From: Bacillota bacterium
GTDB taxonomy: Bacteria; Bacillota_I; Bacilli_A; RFN20; CAG-826
DNA length: 7,893 nt
Reading direction: 5' to 3'
NCBI GenBank assembly: GCA_003512585.1
Contig: DOQE01000088.1
Location: forward strand, 1,386 to 9,278
Positions 1 through 6,474 of the stretch are shown one piece after another. Position 1 is the first letter of the stretch. Every line of letters begins with the position of its first letter. The notes under the pieces are model-generated. The model was not told where the DNA came from. It did no database searches and worked only from the letters and a program-made list of their open reading frames with translations. The position numbers were made by a program, and so were the translations under genes.

Positions 1-3000
1 TTTGCAATAATCTTTCCTCTTTCTGTAGGGGTGGCAATTATTGGCTGAATCCCTAATTGCTTAAAGTACTTCATTATTCCCTCAATATGGCCAGCATCCA
101 TGTTATTGAAGGCCTCATCTAACATAATGACGCAACCATGGCTTCTTCTATCGGGAGAAGAACGGATGATTTGGTCAAATGATGCGGCTATTATGACATA
201 GAATGGGGTTTGGGTTTCTCCACCAGACTTTTCATGGCTTATCTTAGAGAATAAGGAACGTCCGTTTTTATTGGTTATTTCGATATCATAATTCATGAAA
301 CGACGATAATCACAGAATTTGGATATTTCTTGCAAACTCTTTTCATCGGTCTTATCGGAAGTGAGCTTTTTGAATAAGTCATTCATCATGGCTTGGTTAC
401 GATCGGAAAGATTTTCGTTAAACAAGTCATTTTGGGTAAACATTTCGCTGCTTTTGAAGATGTCGTAATAATCGCCGAATAGCTTGTCTTTGCTCTTTGT
501 TACGATAAATCTATATGTATCTTTATCGGTTCCAAAGGGCTTGGTAGCTAGAAGCTTATTCAATTGACGGATATGCTCTTCCTCGTTTTCGATGTTTGCC
601 CTTATGGCATCTAGATAGTTATTGGCAAATGTATTGGTTGCTTCTTCTTTGGCTCTTTCTAGCTTGCCTTTATCTTCAATTAAGGCGCGGCTTAGCAAGA
701 TGTTAGATTCCTTATAGAATTCTTGCAATGAATCAATCGAGGCAATGGCATCGAAATCAAATGTAGTGATGTAATTTTGCATTAAGCTAATCAAACGAGA
801 ACGCTTGGATTGGATTTCATCGCCATTTTGTTTTGCCCTAGCCTTGATTTCGGAAAGGCTTAGCTTGTTATTCTTTTCGAATTCGTCGAACCTGTCTTTT
901 AAAGAAGGCGAGGTAACGAATTGCTCGAATTCATCAGTTGCATCCTTTGATCTATTTTGCATTTCATCAATTGATTTGGCTAAATATTCATTCGTGGCCT
1001 CTAACCTAGATTTTTTAGCTAATGTTTCATCACGCTTTTTAAGGATGGCTTCTTTTTCTTTTTCCAATTCTTTTGGCCTATCGCTTAAGGAGCCAAGATT
1101 GAGTTCTATTTCTTTTTGCTTGGCTCTTAAGGATTCGACATAGTTATGGGTGTCGTTATACTTTTTCCACCAGTTTTGTTCGTTTAAAAGAAGTTGGATT
1201 TGGGACCTATCGCAGCCGTTTTTCCTTAAGGAGTCCAATCTAGATTTTTCATCTAATAAATTCCTATATTCTTCTTCTTTCTTTAAAATCTCTAAATTGA
1301 CGGATTCAAGCTGCATGTGGCTGGCATTGCAACCAATATAAGGTGTTTCGTATACTTTTTGCTTGGTTTGTCTAGCGGCTTTGCTTTTATAGACCATGAC
1401 TGTCCTAGTGATGGAGGCTTCATAGTTTTTAAGCTCATTCTCGCTATCGACGCAAATGATGTTGCCCATTATATAGGTCGCATATTTTCTTGCATCTTCA
1501 TTTAAGGCTTTTACTTTTAAGGCTAGTGAATTTTCGTTTGGCTCAATGTCTTTTAGCTTTTCGGTATTGACTAGGCCAACCCCATATATTTGGAGCCTAT
1601 TTTTATTGGCTTCATATAAACGTAACGCGTCATCGAAATATTCTTCTGGAACAAATAAATCGAATCTTCTCGTATTTAAATAGCCTTCAACGGCGTTTCT
1701 CCAGCTTTCTTCGCCATTTTCCATTTCAAGTAGTTCGCAAAACGGGATGGCTCTGATGCTTTTGTTATAAAGCTTTTGAAGCCCGGTTTCGATAACTTCG
1801 ATTAAATTGGTCACGTTTGGATCGTAACTAGAAACGCCTTTGCTTAGACGATTCTTTTTATTTATCAATTCTCTTTCTTCGCTGACTATTTGATTTAGCT
1901 TAATGTCGTTTTGAACTATCTTTTCACTTAATTCGTTTCTAGACGAGAGAATGGCATCATAATACTTTTTTCCTTCGTCAAGGAAGCCATCTAAATCAGT
2001 GGTGGAGGCATATTTTCCGATTTTTGTCTTTATGTTTAGACTATTGGCAATCAAGACTTCGCTTTGGAGAATCTGATTCCATCTTTTTCCTTTGGCTAGG
2101 AATTCGTTTTCAAGCGAGATGTTTTCCTTTATTGTTTCGCCAATCTTTTTATATTCGCCCATAGGCCCTTCGCTAGATAAAATTGAAAGGCTTTGGTCGA
2201 CTTTTCTAGCTTGATTGGCTAAATCAGTCGCTTCTTCTTCGCATTCGAGGATGAGTTTTTTATTCTTTTCTATGGACGATTTTATTTTATTGACTTCATC
2301 GCTAACCCCATCCATTTCATGCTTTAATTGATAGGCTTTTAGCAATTCGTTTTCATCTTCTAGTTGATAATAAATATCGCCTAATTTCGTAATATCTTTT
2401 AAGGCGGCTTCCTTTTCTATGTCCTCTTCGACTCTTTTTTGAAGTTCGTTATAGACAAGGATGTTCTTTTTCATGTTTGTCAAATCAACTGGCTTATCCG
2501 GCATTAGGAATTGATAAACAAATTGATTGACGTCTTTGATTGGGCGGAAGGCAATGGCCTTTGGAAGAAGCTCGTAATAACGTTTCCTTTCAACAGAAAG
2601 CAAACTATACATCTTCATTCTGATGTCATCTCTTCTTCCTTCCATCTCATGAAGTTTGTCGCCATGCTTTTCCTTCATTAAACGGAAACCTAGGGTTTGT
2701 AGGCCTTTTTCGGTTTTGGTAGTAAAAAGTTCATCGCTAATTTGCTCATTTTCCATGTAGTAAAAGGAACGGTCTACCTTTCCTTTTTCTTCTTGGATTT
2801 CTAAAACAACGCCGATGAGGAAATAATTTTTACTATATTCGTCATACCATTCGGTGCAAATGTGAGAAATGACATTTGGCTGGCTTCTTAAATTCTCTTT
2901 CCCTTCAATACCGATTTTAGCCCTCATATAAGTTTCTACTGTACGAGTGGCTTTTTCATTGGCGGCACTATTGAAATATTTTTCTTCTCCACCGGTTAAT

Positions 3001-3140
3001 AAAAACATCATGGAGTCAAGAAGGGTAGATTTTCCTGAGCCGTTCTCACCAAAAATTAAGGTTGAACCTTTTATATCTATGGTTTGGTTATAAAAACCAT
3101 GCCAGTTGATTAGCTTAATCTTCGTTAGACTTTTCTTCAT
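1..3140 (-). CDS. jetC: Wadjet JetC, SMC/MukB-like ATPase (partial, C-terminus off the left edge)
   Basis: This is the motor subunit of the Wadjet complex, a condensin-like ATPase that binds and extrudes DNA with JetA and JetB. At least 1046 codons are open to the window edge. Walker A (GENGSGKST) lies at residues 31-39. Long charged stretches at about 230-460 and 610-890 look like the two arms of a coiled coil. They flank a globular hinge at about 465-610 that contains a W-x-x-A-V-E motif starting at W480, typical of MukB/MksB-type hinges. The ABC signature SGGE is at 972-975 (bases 216-227) and Walker B (CVIMLDE, D1008 and E1009) at bases 114-134. There is no CxxC zinc hook, which argues against Rad50/SbcC. 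The ATG at 3140 was chosen because GGAGG (bases 3149-3153) sits 8 nt upstream. The start lies 26 bp inside jetB, so translational coupling is likely. The intact ATPase motifs suggest an active protein. Only a short C-terminal tail appears to be missing. Confidence 0.93.
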   Translation of the reverse strand, partial: MKKSLTKIKLINWHGFYNQTIDIKGSTLIFGENGSGKSTLLDSMMFLLTGGEEKYFNSAANEKATRTVETYMRAKIGIEGKENLRSQPNVISHICTEWYDEYSKNYFLIGVVLEIQEEKGKVDRSFYYMENEQISDELFTTKTEKGLQTLGFRLMKEKHGDKLHEMEGRRDDIRMKMYSLLSVERKRYYELLPKAIAFRPIKDVNQFVYQFLMPDKPVDLTNMKKNILVYNELQKRVEEDIEKEAALKDITKLGDIYYQLEDENELLKAYQLKHEMDGVSDEVNKIKSSIEKNKKLILECEEEATDLANQARKVDQSLSILSSEGPMGEYKKIGETIKENISLENEFLAKGKRWNQILQSEVLIANSLNIKTKIGKYASTTDLDGFLDEGKKYYDAILSSRNELSEKIVQNDIKLNQIVSEERELINKKNRLSKGVSSYDPNVTNLIEVIETGLQKLYNKSIRAIPFCELLEMENGEESWRNAVEGYLNTRRFDLFVPEEYFDDALRLYEANKNRLQIYGVGLVNTEKLKDIEPNENSLALKVKALNEDARKYATYIMGNIICVDSENELKNYEASITRTVMVYKSKAARQTKQKVYETPYIGCNASHMQLESVNLEILKKEEEYRNLLDEKSRLDSLRKNGCDRSQIQLLLNEQNWWKKYNDTHNYVESLRAKQKEIELNLGSLSDRPKELEKEKEAILKKRDETLAKKSRLEATNEYLAKSIDEMQNRSKDATDEFEQFVTSPSLKDRFDEFEKNNKLSLSEIKARAKQNGDEIQSKRSRLISLMQNYITTFDFDAIASIDSLQEFYKESNILLSRALIEDKGKLERAKEEATNTFANNYLDAIRANIENEEEHIRQLNKLLATKPFGTDKDTYRFIVTKSKDKLFGDYYDIFKSSEMFTQNDLFNENLSDRNQAMMNDLFKKLTSDKTDEKSLQEISKFCDYRRFMNYDIEITNKNGRSLFSKISHEKSGGETQTPFYVIIAASFDQIIRSSPDRRSHGCVIMLDEAFNNMDAGHIEGIMKYFKQLGIQPIIATPTERGKIIA

Positions 3141-3771
3141 CTAAGTTGCCTCCGTTATTTGTATCTACTTTTGTATTTAATGATGCTATTTTACTTACTA
3201 GTTCTTCTAAGCCGCTTGATGGAATAAGGACATGGATGCTTGGCAATATTTGAATTTGGGTTGAACTAGAAAGCACGTTCCCTTTAAAATCAATCAACTT
3301 ATGCGTCTTTAATTTCCTTAATGTTGGCAAATAGAAAGAAGGGCGTTTGGCATAATCTAGTAGCCCTGCAACTTTTAATTGTTCGACGACTTGCTCTAAT
3401 GTAATTATTACTTTGTCATCGCTAGTAACTTGCTTTTTTGCCTCTATTTCCAATAGGCGTAAAACAAACAAAACGGCAGTATCCAATTTGTTCAAACGTA
3501 CGCGGTTACGGTTTTCCATTGTCTTTATATAGGCCAATCCATTTGCATAGTCTAAAACAAATTCGTAATCGATTAAGGCTAAAAAGTGGCTTACCATTGT
3601 TTGATATTCAGCCAAAAAGAAGTAGTCGTCATAATCTTCTTCTTTGTCTTTTACTAAGAAGGTCTCGCCTAAAAGTCTATTTATGGCTTTTGAAAAGCTG
3701 TTTTTGTTTCCTTCGGTAAAAGCATAGTATTCCGAAGAGAAGCCATCTAATTCGTTGTTTCTATCAATCAT
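3115..3771 (-). CDS. jetB: Wadjet JetB, MksE/KITE-like winged-helix subunit
   Basis: This 218-residue protein sits between JetA and JetC, as the KITE subunit does in Wadjet and MksBEF operons, where a dimer bridges the kleisin and the SMC heads. An N-terminal helical, winged-helix-like part (about 10-75) is followed by the conserved-looking block ANGLAYIKTMENRNRVRLNK at about 76-95, which then enters a hydrophobic helix (about 97-108). This pattern recalls MksE, DUF4194 and DUF6063 proteins. A second winged-helix-like region (about 120-180) is followed by a charged, probably disordered tail. The ATG at 3771 overlaps the jetA stop as ATGA, and a GAGG about 8 nt upstream lies within the last jetA codons. 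The tail overlaps the jetC start by 26 bp. Assignment to the type III JetB family rests on gene order, size and remembered family patterns. Confidence 0.85.
   Translation of the reverse strand: MIDRNNELDGFSSEYYAFTEGNKNSFSKAINRLLGETFLVKDKEEDYDDYFFLAEYQTMVSHFLALIDYEFVLDYANGLAYIKTMENRNRVRLNKLDTAVLFVLRLLEIEAKKQVTSDDKVIITLEQVVEQLKVAGLLDYAKRPSFYLPTLRKLKTHKLIDFKGNVLSSSTQIQILPSIHVLIPSSGLEELVSKIASLNTKVDTNNGGNLDEEKSNED
3149..3153 (-). promoter_or_regulatory. Ribosome binding site of jetC inside jetB
   Basis: GGAGG on the minus strand lies 8 nt before the jetC ATG at 3140 and is embedded in the last codons of jetB. It decides the jetC start and implies that jetC translation is coupled to jetB. Confidence 0.85.
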
Positions 3772-5168
3772 TGTTTTTCCTCTTTCTGTTTTATATCAAA
3801 GGATTTTGTTTTATATCCAAAAGTTTCGTAATAATCGTCATGGAAGTCTATTTGGTAAGACATAGTCTCATAAGAGCTATAGGCTTCCGACATCATTAAT
3901 AAGACCAATTTGTCCCACGAATCTATTTCGATGTTCTTTGAATTCTTGCTCTTCTTGCCATGTAATTCTTCAAGGACAAATTCGTTAACTCTTTCCCTGG
4001 AGAAATTGTCTTTAGAGAATAGACTGGCCATGGCTTGATCAAAATCCTCTTTTTGGATAGGTGGTTCTTCTTGGATACAAGAGTCCATCTTTTCTTTGCT
4101 GCTTACCCTTTCATAAAGGGAATCCATGTCGACTTGTCTTGAGGTATATAGAGGAAGCAACTCGTCATATTCATTTTCGTCATTGCTATCTTTTATGCTT
4201 TTTAAAGCTTCTTTCAATAAGCCCGTAACATCTTTTCTATTATTCATCAAGAATTCGAATTTGGCTTGGGCCGAAGTATGGAATTTTGTATTTTTCTCAT
4301 CTATTAAGGCAACTAGAGAATCAACCGACTCGAACCTTTTGATACATTCTTCTAATTCTTCGGCATATTTGTCTCTGGTTTGGTTTATTTCCTCGCTTGT
4401 AGGGTTGATAATCCAGCTGACCTCTAAGACGTTTCTTGTTATTTCCTCGATGTGGTTATATCTTAAATCGTTAAGGTAATCTAATATTTTGGCAGTATAT
4501 TTGCTGGGGTTGTCCCTTGTTTTTAAATTATAAAAAACCTTAAGCAAGACCTGGTTGCGATATTTGTCGACTAAAATATCCAAAACCTGTTTTGGGGAAA
4601 GCGTTTCATCGTTTATTAATTTTTCGGTGAAACGTTTTATTTTAGGCGGCAACCCTTGCAAGCCATGGAATAACGACAATGTTTGACTATAAACTTGTTC
4701 GATTATTCCTTTTGATTGATGGAAATCAAAATTCTCCAATGCTTTTTCAATCAAGTAGAAATAGCCAGTGAATTCTAGAGGTTTCTTTTCCCTTTCTACT
4801 ATGTTATTGAATGTTTCCATTAAAGAAATGGCATCGCTAGTCAAAGATAAAGTGGTGGTAAAGCCTTCCGTTGTATCTTCTTCTAGCCAACCCGTTCTTT
4901 TGAATTTGGCAATTTTGGTCGTAGCCATATAACGATGGTCTTTGTTTTGTTTGTCAAAGTCCTCATCTTCGTCGAAATCCTCAAATAAATGAGTATCGAT
5001 GTAGGCTTCCAAATCATCGGTTAAGTCTTCTTTGGCGATACTTTGAGCATTACGTTTCGTCATGAAAACGGTATATATAAAATAAAGAAGCTCGTAATTT
5101 GTCCTTTTGTCTGCCCGTGCAAAAACGGAAAACATCTGGTTATTAACAACATCAAATAAATTATCCAA
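3768..5168 (-). CDS. jetA: Wadjet JetA, kleisin-like subunit (DUF5716-like)
   Basis: This 466-residue acidic, helical protein is first in the jet operon. It should act as the kleisin that links the two JetC heads and recruits JetB. The opening LFDVVNNQMFSVFA, the early helical bundle (about 24-60) and the winged-helix-like segment ending in K-R-T-G-W-L-E-E-D (about 90-98) match the style of DUF5716 JetA proteins, which marks this as probable type III Wadjet. A run rich in Asp and Glu lies at about 62-72. The centre (about 130-330) is helical, a charged linker follows, and the C-terminus (about 415-450) may form the second winged helix. The start codon is TTG, not ATG. It is supported by a perfect AGGAGG at 5177-5182 with an 8-nt spacer. 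The TGA stop overlaps the jetB start. Confidence 0.87.
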   Translation of the reverse strand: MDNLFDVVNNQMFSVFARADKRTNYELLYFIYTVFMTKRNAQSIAKEDLTDDLEAYIDTHLFEDFDEDEDFDKQNKDHRYMATTKIAKFKRTGWLEEDTTEGFTTTLSLTSDAISLMETFNNIVEREKKPLEFTGYFYLIEKALENFDFHQSKGIIEQVYSQTLSLFHGLQGLPPKIKRFTEKLINDETLSPKQVLDILVDKYRNQVLLKVFYNLKTRDNPSKYTAKILDYLNDLRYNHIEEITRNVLEVSWIINPTSEEINQTRDKYAEELEECIKRFESVDSLVALIDEKNTKFHTSAQAKFEFLMNNRKDVTGLLKEALKSIKDSNDENEYDELLPLYTSRQVDMDSLYERVSSKEKMDSCIQEEPPIQKEDFDQAMASLFSKDNFSRERVNEFVLEELHGKKSKNSKNIEIDSWDKLVLLMMSEAYSSYETMSYQIDFHDDYYETFGYKTKSFDIKQKEEKQ

Positions 5169-5182
5169 ATTGTCTCCCTCCT
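5166..5182 (-). promoter_or_regulatory. Strong jetA ribosome binding site with TTG start
   Basis: On the minus strand AGGAGG occupies 5182-5177, an 8-nt spacer follows, and the start codon TTG is at 5168-5166. The consensus Shine-Dalgarno at optimal distance fixes the jetA start and may compensate for the weak start codon. No in-frame ATG lies nearby that fits this site better. Confidence 0.85.
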
Positions 5183-5313
5183 ATTTAAAATAAACGTAAA
5201 GAAAGCATTTACCTTATTGCTTTTATGTTAAGAGTTCTTGCTAAACTCATCATGGTATTTGCCTTTTTTCCAATTCTTAAAACAATAAGTATTAAGCTCA
5301 TTTATTCTAGCAA

Positions 5314-5343
5314 AGAATACATGTCTATTTCTATGGTTTTCAA
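5314..5343 (-). promoter_or_regulatory. Weak candidate promoter for the jet operon
   Basis: On the minus strand TTGAAA (5343-5338, five of six matches to the -35 consensus) and TATTCT (5319-5314, four of six matches to the -10 consensus) are separated by 18 nt. Transcription would begin near 5307 and give a leader of roughly 140 nt. In such AT-rich DNA this could arise by chance. It is the best pair I found upstream of jetA. Confidence 0.3.
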
Positions 5344-5348
5344 CAAAA

Positions 5349-5372
5349 TTTTTACTAAGATTTTTTTACTAA
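5349..5372. repeat. 10-bp direct repeat in the divergent intergenic region
   Basis: The sequence TTTTTACTAA occurs exactly at 5349-5358 and again at 5363-5372, with starts 14 bp apart. It lies upstream of the ogt -10 element and just upstream of the candidate jet -35, so it could be a regulator site or an A/T-tract UP-like element. The low complexity of the bases makes chance duplication quite possible. Confidence 0.4.
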
Positions 5373-5401
5373 ATTATCCTAGTCTATGCAAATGTAAAAA
5401 C

Positions 5402-5410
5402 TGTTATTAT
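5402..5410 (+). promoter_or_regulatory. Extended -10 promoter immediately before ogt
   Basis: TGTTATTAT fits the extended -10 pattern TGnTATAAT with five of six hexamer matches. Its last base is 7 nt before the A of the ATG at 5418, so transcription would start at or beside the start codon. No good -35 is seen 17 nt upstream, which is common for extended -10 promoters. No Shine-Dalgarno precedes the ATG, consistent with a leaderless mRNA. Confidence 0.5.
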
Positions 5411-5417
5411 ATTGCAT

Positions 5418-5921
5418 ATGGAAAAATGCATTCTTGAATATAAGACCCCGTTTGGATTCGATGATTTATATATATCTAGCGAAGATGGATTCGTCACGGG
5501 GATTTGGTTTAAGAACCCAAAAGAGGATAAAAGGAATTTAGACGGGTTTGTTGCTAGGGAAAATCCTATTTTGCTAAAGGCTAAAAAATGGCTTGATTGC
5601 TATTTTTCTAGAAAGGATCCTGGTTTTATTTTCGAATATAAAATCTCTAACCTAACCCTTTTTAGGGAAATTGTTTTAGAGGAAGTAGGCAAGATACCTT
5701 TTGGGCAAGTAGCTACTTATAAAGAAATAGCAACGAAAGTAAAAATAAAATTAGGAAAAGAAAAAATGTCTTCCCAAGCCGTCGGCGGAGCGGTTGGCTT
5801 TAATCCCATTTGCATTTTTATACCTTGCCATAGAGTTATTGGGCAAAACGCTAAAATGGTAGGTTATGGAGGAGGGATTAACAATAAAATTGCCTTGTTG
5901 AAATTCGAATCAAGTAAATAA
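5418..5921 (+). CDS. ogt: Methylated-DNA--[protein]-cysteine S-methyltransferase (Ogt/MGMT family)
   Basis: This DNA repair protein transfers alkyl groups from O6-alkylguanine (and O4-alkylthymine) to its own cysteine in a single-turnover reaction in the cytoplasm. It has 167 residues from the ATG, a normal size for single-domain bacterial Ogt. A diverged N-terminal domain (about 1-75) is followed by the DNA-binding helix-turn-helix region IPFGQVATYKEIA (93-105, with the nucleotide-flipping-loop tyrosine at 101). Next come the block QAVGGAVGFNP (120-130) and the active site IPCHRVIG with nucleophile C137, then GYGGG. The residue equivalent to the human arginine finger (R128) is Q120, a variant I recall from many gut bacterial homologues. 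A TTG at 5412 could extend the protein by two residues, but neither start has a Shine-Dalgarno. It is first in a three-gene plus-strand cluster and diverges from jetA. No Ada-type regulatory domain is fused. Confidence 0.95.
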   Translation: MEKCILEYKTPFGFDDLYISSEDGFVTGIWFKNPKEDKRNLDGFVARENPILLKAKKWLDCYFSRKDPGFIFEYKISNLTLFREIVLEEVGKIPFGQVATYKEIATKVKIKLGKEKMSSQAVGGAVGFNPICIFIPCHRVIGQNAKMVGYGGGINNKIALLKFESSK

Positions 5922-5930
5922 AATAAAAAT

Positions 5931-6458
5931 ATGGAACTAAGTATTGTTTTCAATTCTAGCTATAAGGGAAAAATAAAGGATAAGTTAAGTGTTAAGCTTT
6001 CTACTCTTTTTTTATTTCTTTTTCTTGGATTTATCTTTGTTTTTGTTGGCTTTTATTTATATTTTGTCGAAATAAATAGAATCATTACTAGGCTTGACCG
6101 TTTTTATGGCTTTTGTCTTATCTTTTTAGGCTTGATTTTAATTTTAATTTCTCCGTTTTCTATAATCTTTAAGCATATGAATAAAGACTTAAAAGGAGAT
6201 ATCTCCATTTTTTTATATCAAGAAGCGACTTCAAATAAGTGGATGTATAGAATATCTGCCATAAAGAAAAATACTCCTTTTTTAGAAATAGGAGAAATAA
6301 ATACTATCGTTATTAAAAAGAATCTTGCCATTATAAAAAGTATTCGAGGGGAAGAATATATTATTACTTTAAAAGAGTTAAACATGAGTCAAAAAGAGAC
6401 TTTATTTAGCATAGAAAAGGAAGTCAAGCAGGAAAGAATAAGGCATACTAGTAAATAG
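5931..6458 (+). CDS. Small two-helix membrane protein of unknown function
   Basis: I do not recognise this 175-residue protein with confidence. A short N-terminal segment (1-22) precedes two strongly hydrophobic helices at about 23-46 and 58-81, joined by a short charged turn. The soluble C-terminal part (about 82-175) looks beta-rich (IGEINTIVIKKNLAIIKSI at about 120-138) and ends in a charged helix. This helical hairpin with a beta-rich tail resembles YcxB-like or bacterial PH-domain membrane proteins, but the similarity is only in layout. Positive residues after the second helix suggest a cytoplasmic tail. It starts 9 nt after the ogt stop, so it is probably cotranscribed. The stretch before the ATG is only A and T, with no Shine-Dalgarno, so translation may be weak or coupled to ogt. 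It ends with TAG. Confidence 0.75.
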   Translation: MELSIVFNSSYKGKIKDKLSVKLSTLFLFLFLGFIFVFVGFYLYFVEINRIITRLDRFYGFCLIFLGLILILISPFSIIFKHMNKDLKGDISIFLYQEATSNKWMYRISAIKKNTPFLEIGEINTIVIKKNLAIIKSIRGEEYIITLKELNMSQKETLFSIEKEVKQERIRHTSK

Positions 6459-6474
6459 AATAGGATAAATAGGT

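Noticed and set aside
805..1505. Three plus-strand open frames (805-1143, 1150-1341, 1317-1505)
   Set aside because: They are antisense to the coiled-coil and hinge parts of jetC, rich in Ser, Phe and Leu as expected from the complement of Glu/Lys-rich coils, and lack a plausible operon context.
1..3140. Annotation of the large ATPase as SbcC/Rad50 nuclease subunit
   Set aside because: No zinc-hook CxxC is present, the hinge resembles MukB/MksB, and the upstream partners are JetA-like and JetB-like with no SbcD nuclease.
3438..3719. Plus-strand open frame opposite jetB
   Set aside because: It lies wholly antisense to a well supported jetB, is rich in Arg and Leu and has no recognisable domain.
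4126..4479. Plus-strand open frame opposite jetA
   Set aside because: It is antisense to jetA and Ser/Leu-rich; no independent evidence for a gene.
1..5168. A housekeeping MksBEF condensin instead of Wadjet
   Set aside because: The DUF5716-like JetA and the type III style of JetB favour Wadjet. The two are evolutionarily related, and only JetD off the edge would settle it fully.
5169..5417. A tRNA or small RNA in the divergent intergenic region
   Set aside because: I found no cloverleaf, T-loop-like GTTCGA motif or GC-rich hairpin followed by a T run; the region is simple AT-rich DNA.
5225..5437. 70-codon plus-strand open frame in the jetA-ogt intergenic region
   Set aside because: There is no Shine-Dalgarno, it overlaps the ogt start out of frame, and its hydrophobic composition is what random AT-rich DNA gives. 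A small membrane peptide cannot be excluded.
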